NCBI RefSeq assembly: GCF_002091955.1 | Contig: NZ_MKKY01000070.1 | Span: 62,001 to 126,000 of the forward strand | Length of the DNA: 64,000 nucleotides | Source: Rhodococcus sp. 1168 | GTDB taxonomy: Bacteria; Actinomycetota; Actinomycetes; Mycobacteriales; Mycobacteriaceae | Reading direction: 5' to 3' | Shown here: piece by piece, positions 54,413 through 63,047 of the stretch | Numbering within the stretch: the stretch's first letter is position 1 | Layout of the letters: each line of letters opens with the position of its first letter | Made by a program: the position numbers and the translations under genes | Notes under the pieces: generated by a model | The model's input: only the letters and a program-made list of their open reading frames with translations | Databases searched by the model: none | What the model was told of the DNA's origin: nothing

Positions 54413-55476
54413 CAGGCCTTCACACTCCGCTGACCGAACTGGTCGGCATCGAACATCCCGTCGTTCAGACCGGCATGGGCTGGGTGGCCGGGCCGCGCCT
54501 GGTCGCGGCTACCGCCAATGCGGGCGGCCTCGGCATCCTGGCGTCGGCGACGATGACCTACGCCGAGCTCGAAGCGGCAGTGGCGAAGACGAAGACGTTG
54601 ACCGACAAGCCGTTCGGTGTCAACATCCGTGCCGATGCCACCGATGCTCGTCAACGCATCGATCTATTGATTCGGGAGAACGTGCGTGTCGCATCCTTCG
54701 CGCTGGCACCCAAGGAAGAACTGATCGCGCTGCTCAAGAAGGCAGGCGTAGTAGTAATTCCATCGATCGGTGCTGCCAAGCACGCCAAGAAGGTTGCCGC
54801 CTGGGGTGCCGACGCAGTCATCGTTCAGGGTGGCGAGGGCGGCGGTCACACCGGACCTGTCGCGACGACGCTTCTGCTGCCATCCGTGCTCGACGCCGTC
54901 GACATCCCCGTGGTGGCGGCAGGTGGCTTCTACGACGGCCGCGGGCTCGCTGCAGCATTGGCCTACGGTGCGGCGGGCGTTGCGATGGGTACCCGGTTCC
55001 TGTTGACGCAGGAAAGCACGGTTCCCGATTCGGTCAAGCAGGAATACCTCAAACGGGGTCTGCAGGACACAACCGTCTCTCGACGCGTCGACGGCATGCC
55101 CCACCGGGTGCTCAACACCGAGCTGGTGACGAGCCTCGAACAGTCGAACCCCGCTCGTGGCCTTTTCGCAGCTGTCGGCAATGCTCGCAAGTTCAAGTCG
55201 ATGACCGGTATGACGTGGTCGAATCTCGTCCGCGACGGAATTGCCATGCGCCGCAGCAGCGATCGCACGTGGCAGCAGATCATCATGGCTGCGAACACCC
55301 CGATGCTGCTCAAAGCAGGCTTGGTCGACGGCGATACGCACGCTGGTGTGTTGGCTTCGGGTCAGGTTGTCGGAATGATCGAAGACCTGCCAACCTGTGC
55401 CGAGCTGATCTCTTCGATCGTCGAAGACGCAGTGCGTCGGATCGAGGACGTACAGAAGTTCACAACCGTTAGCTGA
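54409..55476 (+). CDS. ipdC: IpdC, flavin-dependent HIP-CoA dehydrogenase
   Basis: A 355-residue FMN protein of the nitronate monooxygenase fold, equivalent to Rv3553. In HIP catabolism IpdC introduces the double bond that precedes EchA20 action. Visible motifs are VVQTGMGWVAGPRLVAATANAGGLGILASAT near residue 18, VIVQGGEGGGHTG near residue 140, VVAAGGFYDGRGLAAALAYGAAGVAMGTRFL near residue 165. The ATG overlaps the ipdB stop. It ends the echA20 operon. A distant relative of the island protein at 40398. Confidence 0.92.
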   Translation: MTGLHTPLTELVGIEHPVVQTGMGWVAGPRLVAATANAGGLGILASATMTYAELEAAVAKTKTLTDKPFGVNIRADATDARQRIDLLIRENVRVASFALAPKEELIALLKKAGVVVIPSIGAAKHAKKVAAWGADAVIVQGGEGGGHTGPVATTLLLPSVLDAVDIPVVAAGGFYDGRGLAAALAYGAAGVAMGTRFLLTQESTVPDSVKQEYLKRGLQDTTVSRRVDGMPHRVLNTELVTSLEQSNPARGLFAAVGNARKFKSMTGMTWSNLVRDGIAMRRSSDRTWQQIIMAANTPMLLKAGLVDGDTHAGVLASGQVVGMIEDLPTCAELISSIVEDAVRRIEDVQKFTTVS

Positions 55477-55532
55477 TCAACCTTGTGTCACCGCCCCCCG
55501 CCGATATCGCCACCTGCCAGACCAGCCGAGAG

Positions 55533-55811
55533 CTAGGAAGCGGGAGCCTTTGCGGCAATCCGCGCCTGCACCTCGGGCCTGCGCAGGGGCGGGACGGTGG
55601 GGGGCGGTCGACGTCTCTCGGGCAGCGCGTCGAGCAGTCGGTGCGTGGTGGCGGTCACTTCTGCGACGGCCTGCTCGAACGCCTCCCGGGTGGCGTCGGA
55701 TGTCTTCTGGACTCCACTGATCTTGCGAACGTACTGCCTTGCCGCGGCCTCGATCTCATTGTCCGTGGCGTGCGGTTCGAGCCCGCGCAGGGTGGTGATG
55801 TTTCGGCACAT
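55533..55811 (-). CDS. DUF2277 protein
   Basis: A 92-residue protein of family DUF2277, unknown function. It opens with MCRNITTLRGLEPHATDNEIE, has ARQYVRKISGVQK near residue 28 and a central helix AFEQAVAEVTATTHRLLDAL. The C-terminal 25 residues are Pro/Arg-rich. The ATG at 55811 gives the conserved MCRN start; an upstream ATG at 55820 would add three residues. It converges with ipdC and lies downstream of a TetR gene on its own strand. Confidence 0.85.
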   Translation of the reverse strand: MCRNITTLRGLEPHATDNEIEAAARQYVRKISGVQKTSDATREAFEQAVAEVTATTHRLLDALPERRRPPPTVPPLRRPEVQARIAAKAPAS

Positions 55812-55844
55812 AGCCGTCACGATAGTCCTGCTGGTGCGCTCCTT

Positions 55845-56420
55845 CTAGAGCCTGAGAAGTCCCTCGAGTGCCCGTAGGCACAGTGCGCGCACGTCTTCTT
55901 CGGAGATGGTCCGGCGGTCCATCCAGTCGAGGCATACGGCCCGCACGAACGACACCCATCCCCGTAGCGCCGTTCTGAGAACCTCGTCCTCTCGGACCTC
56001 CGGGGGAAGGGCGGCGAGGATGCGATTCTGTTGCACCCCGAGTTCGGCCGTCACCATCGCCTGAATCTCGGTGTCGCCGGACATCGCTCCTCGGTTGACG
56101 GCGCGGATTCCGTGTTCGTGGGCGAGCACGTAACCGATATAGGCATCGAGCCCGGCTGCAACTTGCTCGGTGATCGGGAGCGAGGTATCGGGGGCGGTCA
56201 TTTCGAGAATCCGTGCCGACTCGACGCGGATGATCTCGGCGAAGAAGTCACGCTTCGAGGAAAAGTAGTGGTACATCAATCCACGTGAGACGCCTGCGAG
56301 GTCAGCGACCTCCTCGATCCACACGTCTTCGTAGGGCCGCTCGGCAAACAGGCGGGACCCGATGTCGAGCAATTGTGCGCGTCGCAGGTCGGGTGACAGG
56401 CGTTTACGTAGGCTGGACAT
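55845..56420 (-). CDS. TetR-family regulator
   Basis: A 191-residue TetR repressor. The N-terminal HTH (about 14-60) reads LLDIGSRLFAERPYEDVWIEEVADLAGVSRGLMYHYFSSKRDFF. The C-terminal ligand domain is generic. The ATG at 56420 is chosen because the SSLRKRLSPDLRR lead is typical in length. No clear palindrome was identified immediately upstream. The neighbouring membrane protein gene (56511-57620) lies 90 bases upstream on the same strand, so this could be the second gene of that transcript. Confidence 0.9.
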   Translation of the reverse strand: MSSLRKRLSPDLRRAQLLDIGSRLFAERPYEDVWIEEVADLAGVSRGLMYHYFSSKRDFFAEIIRVESARILEMTAPDTSLPITEQVAAGLDAYIGYVLAHEHGIRAVNRGAMSGDTEIQAMVTAELGVQQNRILAALPPEVREDEVLRTALRGWVSFVRAVCLDWMDRRTISEEDVRALCLRALEGLLRL

Positions 56421-56510
56421 CGTGTTCGCGATGCTACTCGGCAGCACTTCGAGACGAAGATGGACGCGGACTCCCGCCGAATGCTCGGGGAGTCCACGTC
56501 CATTACCGGG

Positions 56511-57620
56511 TCAGTGTGCAGCGTGCGCCGCAACATCCTTCGATGTCTTCTTCGGCCGGTGGGTGACTACCAGCAGTGCCACGGTGAGGACGAGCCATCC
56601 GCCCAGGATGAGCAGTCCCTTGTCGACGCCGGTGCTACCGAAGTAGACGATGGAACGAGCTGCGTCCATGGCCCCTGAGCCGATCCAGAAGTTACTGACA
56701 CCCGACCAGAATCCGGGGAGGAAGTCGACGGGGATGGCTGCACCTGCGCTGGGGAAGTTCATGAAGATCATGAGCAACAACACCACCATGATCGCGGCGT
56801 GGCCGAACACCTTGTTGGCCAAGATGCTGACCAGTCCGACGGTGAAGGTATAGGTGAAGATCACCGCGAGCATCGCCAGGTTCTCCAAGAACGAAGCTTC
56901 GTAGAACCCCACGAATATCGACGACACGAGGTACGACAGCACGATTCCGATGAAGGACATCCCGGCGAGAATTCCAAGTTTGGGCCGCATCTTCATGGCC
57001 GGGGCAACCTGCGCGAGGACGGTGATCGTCAGATATCCGAGGATCGTGCTCACCACAAGGAGATAGAACAGTGCTTGGCCGGTGGGGTCGTCGGGTGCGA
57101 GCGGTGCGTGATCGACGATGTTCGCCGGCTGTCCCTGGGCTGCGGCCAGTGGCTGCACCAGTCCCTCGACGGCTTGCACGAGCACCGGACCTTCGGCGGA
57201 CGCGACGTGCAAGTTCATGGGTGAACCGAGTTCGATGACGCCGGCGATCTCCCGGCCTTGCAGGCGTTCGATCGCTGCAGCGGTGTCGGTCGAAGCTTGG
57301 AGGTCGAACTTGCCCTCGACTTTGCTCGCGAGCTGATCGACGAGTGCTGTGACGGAGGATTCTGGACCGGTGACCACGATCTCCACATTCCGAGGTGTCG
57401 GATTGTGGAAGGCACTCACGTAGCAGAGCGCGAACATCACGGCGAAGAAGATCGGAAACACCATCGCCTCGACGATGGTGCGCCACGCGGTCCGACCGTC
57501 GGCAGGAGCGGACGCCGATGGCTGGGAGTGCTCCAGGAGATGAGTGGGAGCGATCGCTTCGGTGTCGGCCCCGAGGGCCTGATCCCAGTCGGGATGCCGA
57601 TGGTCACTGGAGTGTGGCAT
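56511..57620 (-). CDS. YhgE/Pip-like or ABC-2-type membrane protein
   Basis: A 369-residue membrane protein: one helix near residue 55-75, an outer domain of about 120 residues (TPRNVEIVVTGPESSVTALVDQL to GSPMNLHVASAEGP), then about six helices with the five-helix core of ABC-2/YhgE permeases (IVLSYLVSSIFVGFYEASF; FMNFPSAGAAIPVDFLPGFW). Members include phage-infection-protein homologues and exporters. No ATPase gene is adjacent. The ATG at 57620 follows the operator cluster at 57646-57707, so it is probably repressed by the divergent TetR protein. Confidence 0.82.
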   Translation of the reverse strand: MPHSSDHRHPDWDQALGADTEAIAPTHLLEHSQPSASAPADGRTAWRTIVEAMVFPIFFAVMFALCYVSAFHNPTPRNVEIVVTGPESSVTALVDQLASKVEGKFDLQASTDTAAAIERLQGREIAGVIELGSPMNLHVASAEGPVLVQAVEGLVQPLAAAQGQPANIVDHAPLAPDDPTGQALFYLLVVSTILGYLTITVLAQVAPAMKMRPKLGILAGMSFIGIVLSYLVSSIFVGFYEASFLENLAMLAVIFTYTFTVGLVSILANKVFGHAAIMVVLLLMIFMNFPSAGAAIPVDFLPGFWSGVSNFWIGSGAMDAARSIVYFGSTGVDKGLLILGGWLVLTVALLVVTHRPKKTSKDVAAHAAH

Positions 57621-57645
57621 GCGCAACAAACCTTTCAGTTCAAGT

Positions 57646-57707
57646 GTCAACGGTGATGACAAACCACAGTCAACAGTGTTGACAGTAAATTTGTCAACAC
57701 TGTTGAC
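57646..57707. promoter_or_regulatory. Operator cluster of the divergent TetR gene
   Basis: Two palindromes with odd centres, GTCAACAGTGTTGAC (57669-57683) and GTCAACACTGTTGAC (57693-57707), lie 9 bases apart and are themselves inverted copies within a perfect 17-bp inverted repeat. A third copy, GTCAACGGTGATGAC (57646-57660), matches 13 of 15. The cluster is between the membrane protein gene and the TetR gene. Confidence 0.85.
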
Positions 57708-57710
57708 TAT

Positions 57711-57759
57711 GGTTGGTAGCAAGTGGTTGGTAGCAAGTGGTTGGTAGCAAGTGGTTGGT
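57711..57759. repeat. 14-bp tandem repeats in the TetR leader
   Basis: GGTTGGTAGCAAGT occurs three times in tandem with a partial fourth copy. The period is not a multiple of three, and each copy offers a GTG-type start in a different frame. They sit between the operators and the TetR gene start. Confidence 0.88.
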
Positions 57760-57783
57760 CGAACCGAACGAAGGATGCGAAGC

Positions 57784-58398
57784 ATGCTGGCCGAAATCTC
57801 AGACGAGGGTGCCCGCTCGGGTACCGCGCACAACCGCCAAGCGGTACAGGCCGCCGCGGCGCAACTGTTCGCCGAGCAAGGCTTTGCCGCCACCGGGGTC
57901 CGTGACATCGCCAGACATGCGGGCGTGGATCCAGCTCTGGTCATTCGATACTTCGGCTCCAAGGAAAAGCTCTTCGTTCGCACGATGACGATGTCCGACG
58001 CGTTCGTGGAGGTCATGCAAGGCCCACTCGACGAATTGGGCAGCGCCCTGGTCGATTTCGTAGTCCGGAGAACGCGTCAGCGACAGGTCGGCACTTCGGC
58101 TGCCGTCTACGCAGCACTCGTTCGCGCATCCGACCGCCCAGTGGTCCGCGAACACCTGCAGGAGGCGATCGAGCAGATGATCATTGCGCCACTCGCTCCG
58201 CGACTCTCCGGGGGCGACGCCGAGTTGCGTTCCCATCTGCTCGCAGCTCAGCTATCCGGACTGATGACCGCCCTGTACGTCGTCGAAAGTCCGTGGCTGC
58301 TCGCCGCATCTACCGATGACATCGTCGAAAGCTACGGCGACGCACTACAAACCGTCATCGATGGCGGGCCGCGACGTCAACCTCCCCGGGCAAGCTGA
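57784..58398 (+). CDS. TetR-family regulator
   Basis: A 204-residue TetR repressor with HTH near residues 20-62 (AAAQLFAEQGFAATGVRDIARHAGVDPALVIRYFGSKEKLF) and a C-terminal ligand domain of the TetR_C group. The ATG at 57784 has GAAGGA nine bases upstream; the frame is open further up through the 14-bp repeats, where GTG codons could also start translation. It is divergent from the YhgE/Pip-like gene and preceded by three palindromic operators, so it very likely represses itself and that gene. The CYP102-like P450 follows 125 bases later. Confidence 0.9.
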   Translation: MLAEISDEGARSGTAHNRQAVQAAAAQLFAEQGFAATGVRDIARHAGVDPALVIRYFGSKEKLFVRTMTMSDAFVEVMQGPLDELGSALVDFVVRRTRQRQVGTSAAVYAALVRASDRPVVREHLQEAIEQMIIAPLAPRLSGGDAELRSHLLAAQLSGLMTALYVVESPWLLAASTDDIVESYGDALQTVIDGGPRRQPPRAS

Positions 58399-58523
58399 AG
58401 ACGATCCTGCGCCAGCCCGTCGCCCTGCCCGACGTTGCTTCGCCGTGTGACATTTGACACTGGTTCAGTAGCGAGTAGGTTCACTGTTGAATTCGAGTTC
58501 AGTAGTGAATCGAGAGGGTCAGC
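58398..58523. promoter_or_regulatory. Leader of the CYP102-like gene with TTCA/TGAA repeats
   Basis: The segment 58460-58506 contains several short dyads, GGTTCAGTAGCGA, TTCACTGTTGAA and TTCAGTAGTGAA. The core ACTGTTGA also occurs in the TetR operators at 57646-57707, so the same repressor may act here, but the match is weak. Confidence 0.4.
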
Positions 58524-59912
58524 ATGGTCACCGACGTCGACGTCGCGACACACGCACTTCCGCACCCGAACAGGCGCCTGCCGCTCCTCGGAGACGTCGT
58601 CGGCGTCCATGCGTCCACACCCGTTCAGGATTCGATAGCACTGTCCAAGAAACTGGGCCCGATCTTCGAACGCGTAGTCCTCGGGCGCCAATACGTGATG
58701 GTCTCCGGCGCCGCCCTGGCCGGGGAGCTGTGCGACGAACATCGGTTCGTCAAGCACGTATCCCCCGCCATCGTGGGATTGCGCTCGATCGGAGGCGATG
58801 CGCTGTTCACCGCGTATTCGGACGAGCCCAACTGGCAGAAGGCACACGATCTACTCCGCCCGGCCTTCACTCAGAACGCAATGCGCAGCTACCACCACAT
58901 CATGGTCGACGTCGCATCCGATCTCGCGGCGCACTGGCGCTCGCACACCACGGTCGATGTGTCCGCCGACATGACCAAGCTGACCCTCGACACCATCGGC
59001 AGAACCGGATTCAGCTATGGGTTCGACTCGTTCAACCGCGATGAGCCGCACCCTTTCGTCGACGCGATGGTAGGGGTCCTTTCACACAATCAACGACGCG
59101 AGATCGTGCCGATCCCCTGGCTGGCCGACATCGTCTTCCGTAAAGCCGAGCGTAGAAACGATCGCGACAAGCACTACATCGCAACCCTTCTCGACGACAT
59201 CGTGCGGACTCGGCGCGATGCGGGCACGTCGGGGCAAGGAGATCTTCTCGACATCATGCTCGATGCTGCGCGTGATGCCGACAATCCCAATGCCCTGAGC
59301 GAGATCAATATTCGCCAGCAGATCGTGACGTTCCTGATCGCCGGCCACGAAACCACCTCGGGTGCGCTGTCTTTCGCTCTGTACTACCTCTCGCAGCACC
59401 CCGACATTCTCGAGGCTGCCCGTGCCGAGGTCGACGAGGTATGGGGTTCGCGGACTCCGGAATTCGAACAGGTCCCCAAGCTCCGACTGGTTCGACGCAT
59501 CCTCGACGAGAGTTTGCGGCTGTGGCCGACGGCACCGGCGTTCGCCCGCGAAGCGCGCGAAGACACCTCCATCGGCGGCGTCCATGCGATGAAGAAGGGC
59601 GATTGGGCGTTCGTTCTCATCCCGGGATTGCACCGAGATCCGGTCTGGGGTGAGAACCCCGATGCGTTCGATCCCGATCGGTTTCTGTCCGCCAATGTCC
59701 GGTCACGGCCGGGACACGTCTACAAACCGTGGGGTACGGGTGAACGCGCATGCATCGGTCGACAGTTCGCCATTCATGAGGCAGTACTCGTTCTCGGAAC
59801 CATACTGCAGCAGTTCGATATTCGAGCCGACCCCGACTACAGCCTGAAGATCGAGGAACGGCTGACGTTGATGCCGAAGAACTTCGAGCTGACGGTGTCA
59901 GTCCGGAAGTAG
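58524..59912 (+). CDS. CYP102-like cytochrome P450, heme domain only
   Basis: A 462-residue P450 with the wording of CYP102 (P450-BM3-type) heme domains: I-helix AGHETTSGALSFALYYL near residue 270, ESLRLWPTAPAF (ExxR) near residue 328, heme loop WGTGERACIGRQFAIHEAVLVLG near residue 400, and an end close to KIEERLTLMPKNFEL. CYP102 enzymes are normally fused to a diflavin reductase and hydroxylate fatty acids; here the protein stops after the heme domain, so it must use separate redox partners. The ATG has GAGAGGG upstream. The 3' end overlaps dinB by 15 bases. Confidence 0.88.
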   Translation: MVTDVDVATHALPHPNRRLPLLGDVVGVHASTPVQDSIALSKKLGPIFERVVLGRQYVMVSGAALAGELCDEHRFVKHVSPAIVGLRSIGGDALFTAYSDEPNWQKAHDLLRPAFTQNAMRSYHHIMVDVASDLAAHWRSHTTVDVSADMTKLTLDTIGRTGFSYGFDSFNRDEPHPFVDAMVGVLSHNQRREIVPIPWLADIVFRKAERRNDRDKHYIATLLDDIVRTRRDAGTSGQGDLLDIMLDAARDADNPNALSEINIRQQIVTFLIAGHETTSGALSFALYYLSQHPDILEAARAEVDEVWGSRTPEFEQVPKLRLVRRILDESLRLWPTAPAFAREAREDTSIGGVHAMKKGDWAFVLIPGLHRDPVWGENPDAFDPDRFLSANVRSRPGHVYKPWGTGERACIGRQFAIHEAVLVLGTILQQFDIRADPDYSLKIEERLTLMPKNFELTVSVRK

Positions 59913-61169
59913 CGGAACCGACAGACCGGAGTTGCGGCCCAACAGCACTCCCCTGGTGAGAGCACCCTTACCGAATTTGGTGTGGACGCCGTCGAGCGCC
60001 ATATCGAAGGCAGAAGCACTCGGAGCATCTTGTGGTTGGTCGAACTGCAACTCGAGTTGCTCGGTGCCCGTACGTTCGATATTGGACACCGTGATGCCCA
60101 CCAAAGTGATCCCACGCTCGGCGATCACAGATGCAGCTTCGCGAAGAAGCGTCAGGGACGCGTCGAGAATGGCCTGAGTGTCGGCTGTCGCACGGCCCAG
60201 CGTGTGGGAACGTGTGATGCGGGTGAAGTCACCGAACCGTACGCTCAAAACCACTGTGCGGCCGGTGCGTTCAGCGGCACGCATCCGCTGCGTCACTCGA
60301 TCCACCAGGGCGATGAGGGATGCCTTCACCTCCGCCGAAGACGTCGGGCCGCTCCCGAGTGCATGCTGCGCACCGATCGAACTGCGCCCTCGATACGTCT
60401 GAACCTGTCGGGGATCGCGATTGTTGGCGAGCGAGTACAGATGATGCCCCGCACCTTTACCGAGAATGGACACGATGGAGGCTTCGCTGTGGGCGGCGAT
60501 GTCACCGATAGTCACGATGTCGAACGCGTGGAGCTTGTCGGCGGTGACCTTACCCACGCCCCATAGCCGCTCGATGTTCAGCGGATGAAGGAACTCGAGT
60601 TCACGGCCAGGCGGAACCAGTAGCAATCCGTCGGGCTTTCCGACCGCGCTGGCCACTTTCGCCAGAAACTTGGTACAGGCGATCCCGACAGTGATCGGCA
60701 GACCAACCTGCTCTCTGACCTCTCGCCGCAATCTTTCGGCAATCTGAACCGGAGTGCCCCTGATCTTGCCCAACCCGCCGACCTCGAGGAACGCCTCGTC
60801 GACGGAAATGCCCTCCACGAGCGGAGTGGTATTACGAAAGATCTCGAATACGGCCCGGCTTGCCTCGGTGTACGCCTCCATCCGAGGGGCAACGAAAATT
60901 GCGTGCGGACACAGGGCACGGGCTCGAGCGCCGCTCATGGGCGTGCGAACCCCGAATGCCTTGGCCTCGTAGCTGGCCGCGAGCACGACCCCGCCGCCGA
61001 CCAGCACCGGTTTGCCTCGTAGGCGTGGGTCGTCTCGCTGCTCTACCGACGCATAGAAAGAGTCCAGATCGGCATGCATAATGCTGGCTCCAGCACTGTT
61101 CGCTGGAGTCTGAGCGCTGTTCGCTGGGGCGTCGGGGGCGAACTCGGTCACGACCACAGGGTCGCACAC
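59898..61169 (-). CDS. dinB: DNA polymerase IV (Y-family), DinB
   Basis: A 423-residue translesion DNA polymerase. Catalytic acidic residues are in ADLDSFYASVEQRDDP near residue 35 and in ISVDEAFLEVGG near residue 122; the palm motif YEAKAFGVRTPM lies near residue 68; the HhH region LWGVGKVTADKLHAF is near residue 200 and the little-finger domain covers about 260-370. The wording is closest to the group called DinB3 in mycobacteria. No C-terminal beta-clamp motif of standard form was noted. The start is uncertain, since the first 30 residues are low-complexity; an ATG at MHADLDSF is an alternative. Confidence 0.92.
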   Translation of the reverse strand: MCDPVVVTEFAPDAPANSAQTPANSAGASIMHADLDSFYASVEQRDDPRLRGKPVLVGGGVVLAASYEAKAFGVRTPMSGARARALCPHAIFVAPRMEAYTEASRAVFEIFRNTTPLVEGISVDEAFLEVGGLGKIRGTPVQIAERLRREVREQVGLPITVGIACTKFLAKVASAVGKPDGLLLVPPGRELEFLHPLNIERLWGVGKVTADKLHAFDIVTIGDIAAHSEASIVSILGKGAGHHLYSLANNRDPRQVQTYRGRSSIGAQHALGSGPTSSAEVKASLIALVDRVTQRMRAAERTGRTVVLSVRFGDFTRITRSHTLGRATADTQAILDASLTLLREAASVIAERGITLVGITVSNIERTGTEQLELQFDQPQDAPSASAFDMALDGVHTKFGKGALTRGVLLGRNSGLSVPLLPD

Positions 61170-61210
61170 AGGTCCGACATTCGCCCCGACGCCGGCGCGC
61201 TACGCGAGGA

Positions 61211-62359
61211 TCAGAGCCGTTCGATGATCGTGACGTTGGCGGTACCGCCACCTTCACATACGGTCTGCAGGCCGTAACGGCCACCGGTACGTTCGAGCTC
61301 ACACAGCATGGTGGCGAAGAGCTTTGCCCCCGTCGCGCCGAGGGGGTGCCCGAGAGCGATCGCACCACCGTTGATGTTGACCCGGGCCGGATCAGCGCCG
61401 GTCTCCTTCAGCCACGCCAGGACAACGGGAGCGAACGCCTCGTTGATTTCCACGACGTCGATGTCGTCGATCGACAGACCGGCCTTCTCGAGTGCGTGCT
61501 TGGTGGCCGTGATCGGCGCACTCAGCATGAAGATCGGGTCGGCACCGCGGGCACTGAGGTGATGAATTCGGGCGCGCGGGGTGAGTCCGTGTGCCTCGAC
61601 TGCTGCTGCGGAAGCCACGAGCGTCGCACTCGCTCCGTCGCAGATCTGGCTGGCGAGGGCTGCGGTGAGCCGTCCGCCCTCGGTGAGGGGCTTGAGCGAA
61701 GCCATCTTCTCGAGAGTCGTCTCACGCGGGCACTCGTCGACCATGAAGTCGCCGACGCCGACGATCTCGCGATCGAAGCGCCCTTCGGCTATAGCGTGCC
61801 GCGCACGCTGATGGCTGGCCAGAGCGAACTGCTCCATGTCTTCACGCGTGACGTCCCACTTCTCGGCGATGAGCTCGGCACCGCGAAACTGCGAGACTTC
61901 CTGCTTGCCGTAGCGGTGTTCCCACCCCTTCGACCCACTGAACGGTGTCTCGAAGCCGTATTGCTGTCCCACGACCATTGCTGCCGCGATCGGGATCTGT
62001 GTCATGTTCTGTACGCCACCGGCGACGATCAGATCCGACGTCCCGCTCATGACGGCCTGGGCGGCGAAGTGAATCGCCTGCTGGCTCGAGCCGCACTGAC
62101 GATCGACGGTGACCCCTGGTACTTCTTCCGGGAATCCGGCCGCCAACCAGGCTGTGCGCGCAATGTTTCCAGCTTGCCCGCCGATGGCGTCGACGCAACC
62201 GAAAATGACGTCGTCGATCTGGGGCGGATCGATCGAGGAACGATCCATCAGCGAACGCAGGACGCTCGCACCGAGATCTGCGGGGTGCGTCTCGGCGAGG
62301 GAACCGCCGCGCTTACCGACCGGAGTTCGAACAGCGTCGATTATGTAGGCCTCGGGCAT
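61211..62359 (-). CDS. fadA6: Steroid ring-catabolic thiolase FadA6
   Basis: A 382-residue thiolase equivalent to Rv3556c, which thiolyses the linear product formed after IpdAB action. The nucleophilic Cys is in VDRQCGSSQQAIHF near residue 92, NEAFAPV near residue 308, GGAIALGHPLGATGAKL near residue 340 and the second Cys in TVCEGGGTANV near residue 372. The opening EAYIIDAVRTPVGKRGGSL is standard. It lies 12 bases downstream of kstR2 on the same strand, as in M. tuberculosis, so both are controlled by the KstR2 site at 63017. Confidence 0.93.
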   Translation of the reverse strand: MPEAYIIDAVRTPVGKRGGSLAETHPADLGASVLRSLMDRSSIDPPQIDDVIFGCVDAIGGQAGNIARTAWLAAGFPEEVPGVTVDRQCGSSQQAIHFAAQAVMSGTSDLIVAGGVQNMTQIPIAAAMVVGQQYGFETPFSGSKGWEHRYGKQEVSQFRGAELIAEKWDVTREDMEQFALASHQRARHAIAEGRFDREIVGVGDFMVDECPRETTLEKMASLKPLTEGGRLTAALASQICDGASATLVASAAAVEAHGLTPRARIHHLSARGADPIFMLSAPITATKHALEKAGLSIDDIDVVEINEAFAPVVLAWLKETGADPARVNINGGAIALGHPLGATGAKLFATMLCELERTGGRYGLQTVCEGGGTANVTIIERL

Positions 62360-62371
62360 GGGAAGACTCTC

Positions 62372-63001
62372 CTAGGTTGACGCCGTGCGGGATCGTGTGA
62401 CGGACTTGGGAGTGCTCGACAATCCGTCGAGCACGATGGCGAGATACTGCTGCGCGACGGCTTCTGCGGTGAGCTTGCCACCCGGGCGATACCACCGGAC
62501 GGCCACCCACACTGTGTCACGCATGAATCGGTAGACGAGTTCGACGTCGACATCCGGCCGGAAACTGCCGTCTGCGATACCGCGCTCGACCACACCGTTC
62601 CAGAGTTCACGAAACTCACTGTTGCGCTCGGTGATGTACTCGAAGCGCTCGGTGCCGACGAGGTGTTTGGCCTCGTCCTGATAGATCGCGACGGCCGAAT
62701 GCGAACGGTCGATCGCCTCGAACGACGCCACTACGAGACCTTCCAGGGTTTCCCGCGAACCCAATCCCTCTGCCACGATCTTGTGGTAGCTGTCGAAGAG
62801 TTCGTCGAGGAACCCCCGCAGAATCTCGTCGACCATCGACTCCTTGGAGTCGAAGTGGTGATAGAGACTTCCGGAGAGGATCCCTGCTGCGTCGGCAATG
62901 TCACGGACCGTCGTTGCACGCATGCCACGTTCGGCAAAGAGCGTCGCGGCGAGCTCTAGCAGCTCATCGCGTCGTCCTACGGCTTTTGGGATTCGGGGCA
63001 C
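62372..63001 (-). CDS. kstR2: TetR-family regulator KstR2
   Basis: A 209-residue TetR repressor that controls the HIP (ring C/D) genes and is induced by HIP-CoA. The HTH (about 15-60) reads ELAATLFAERGMRATTVRDIADAAGILSGSLYHHFDSKESM, nearly the same as Rv3557c, and VYRFMRDTVWVAVRWYRPGG near residue 170 is also conserved. GTG at 63001 is chosen because starts farther upstream (GTG 63007, ATG 63025) run into the operator. Its own KstR2 site lies 16 bases upstream, so it is autoregulated. Confidence 0.94.
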   Translation of the reverse strand: MPRIPKAVGRRDELLELAATLFAERGMRATTVRDIADAAGILSGSLYHHFDSKESMVDEILRGFLDELFDSYHKIVAEGLGSRETLEGLVVASFEAIDRSHSAVAIYQDEAKHLVGTERFEYITERNSEFRELWNGVVERGIADGSFRPDVDVELVYRFMRDTVWVAVRWYRPGGKLTAEAVAQQYLAIVLDGLSSTPKSVTRSRTAST

Positions 63002-63016
63002 GAGCACATCATACCA

Positions 63017-63030
63017 ACCAAGCACTTGCT
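63017..63030. promoter_or_regulatory. KstR2 operator upstream of kstR2-fadA6
   Basis: ACCAAGCACTTGCT, identical to the site at 52026-52039 and a perfect match to AnCAAGnnCTTGnT. It overlaps the probable promoter of kstR2. Confidence 0.93.
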
Positions 63031-63047
63031 TTGCATACGTGCATGGG

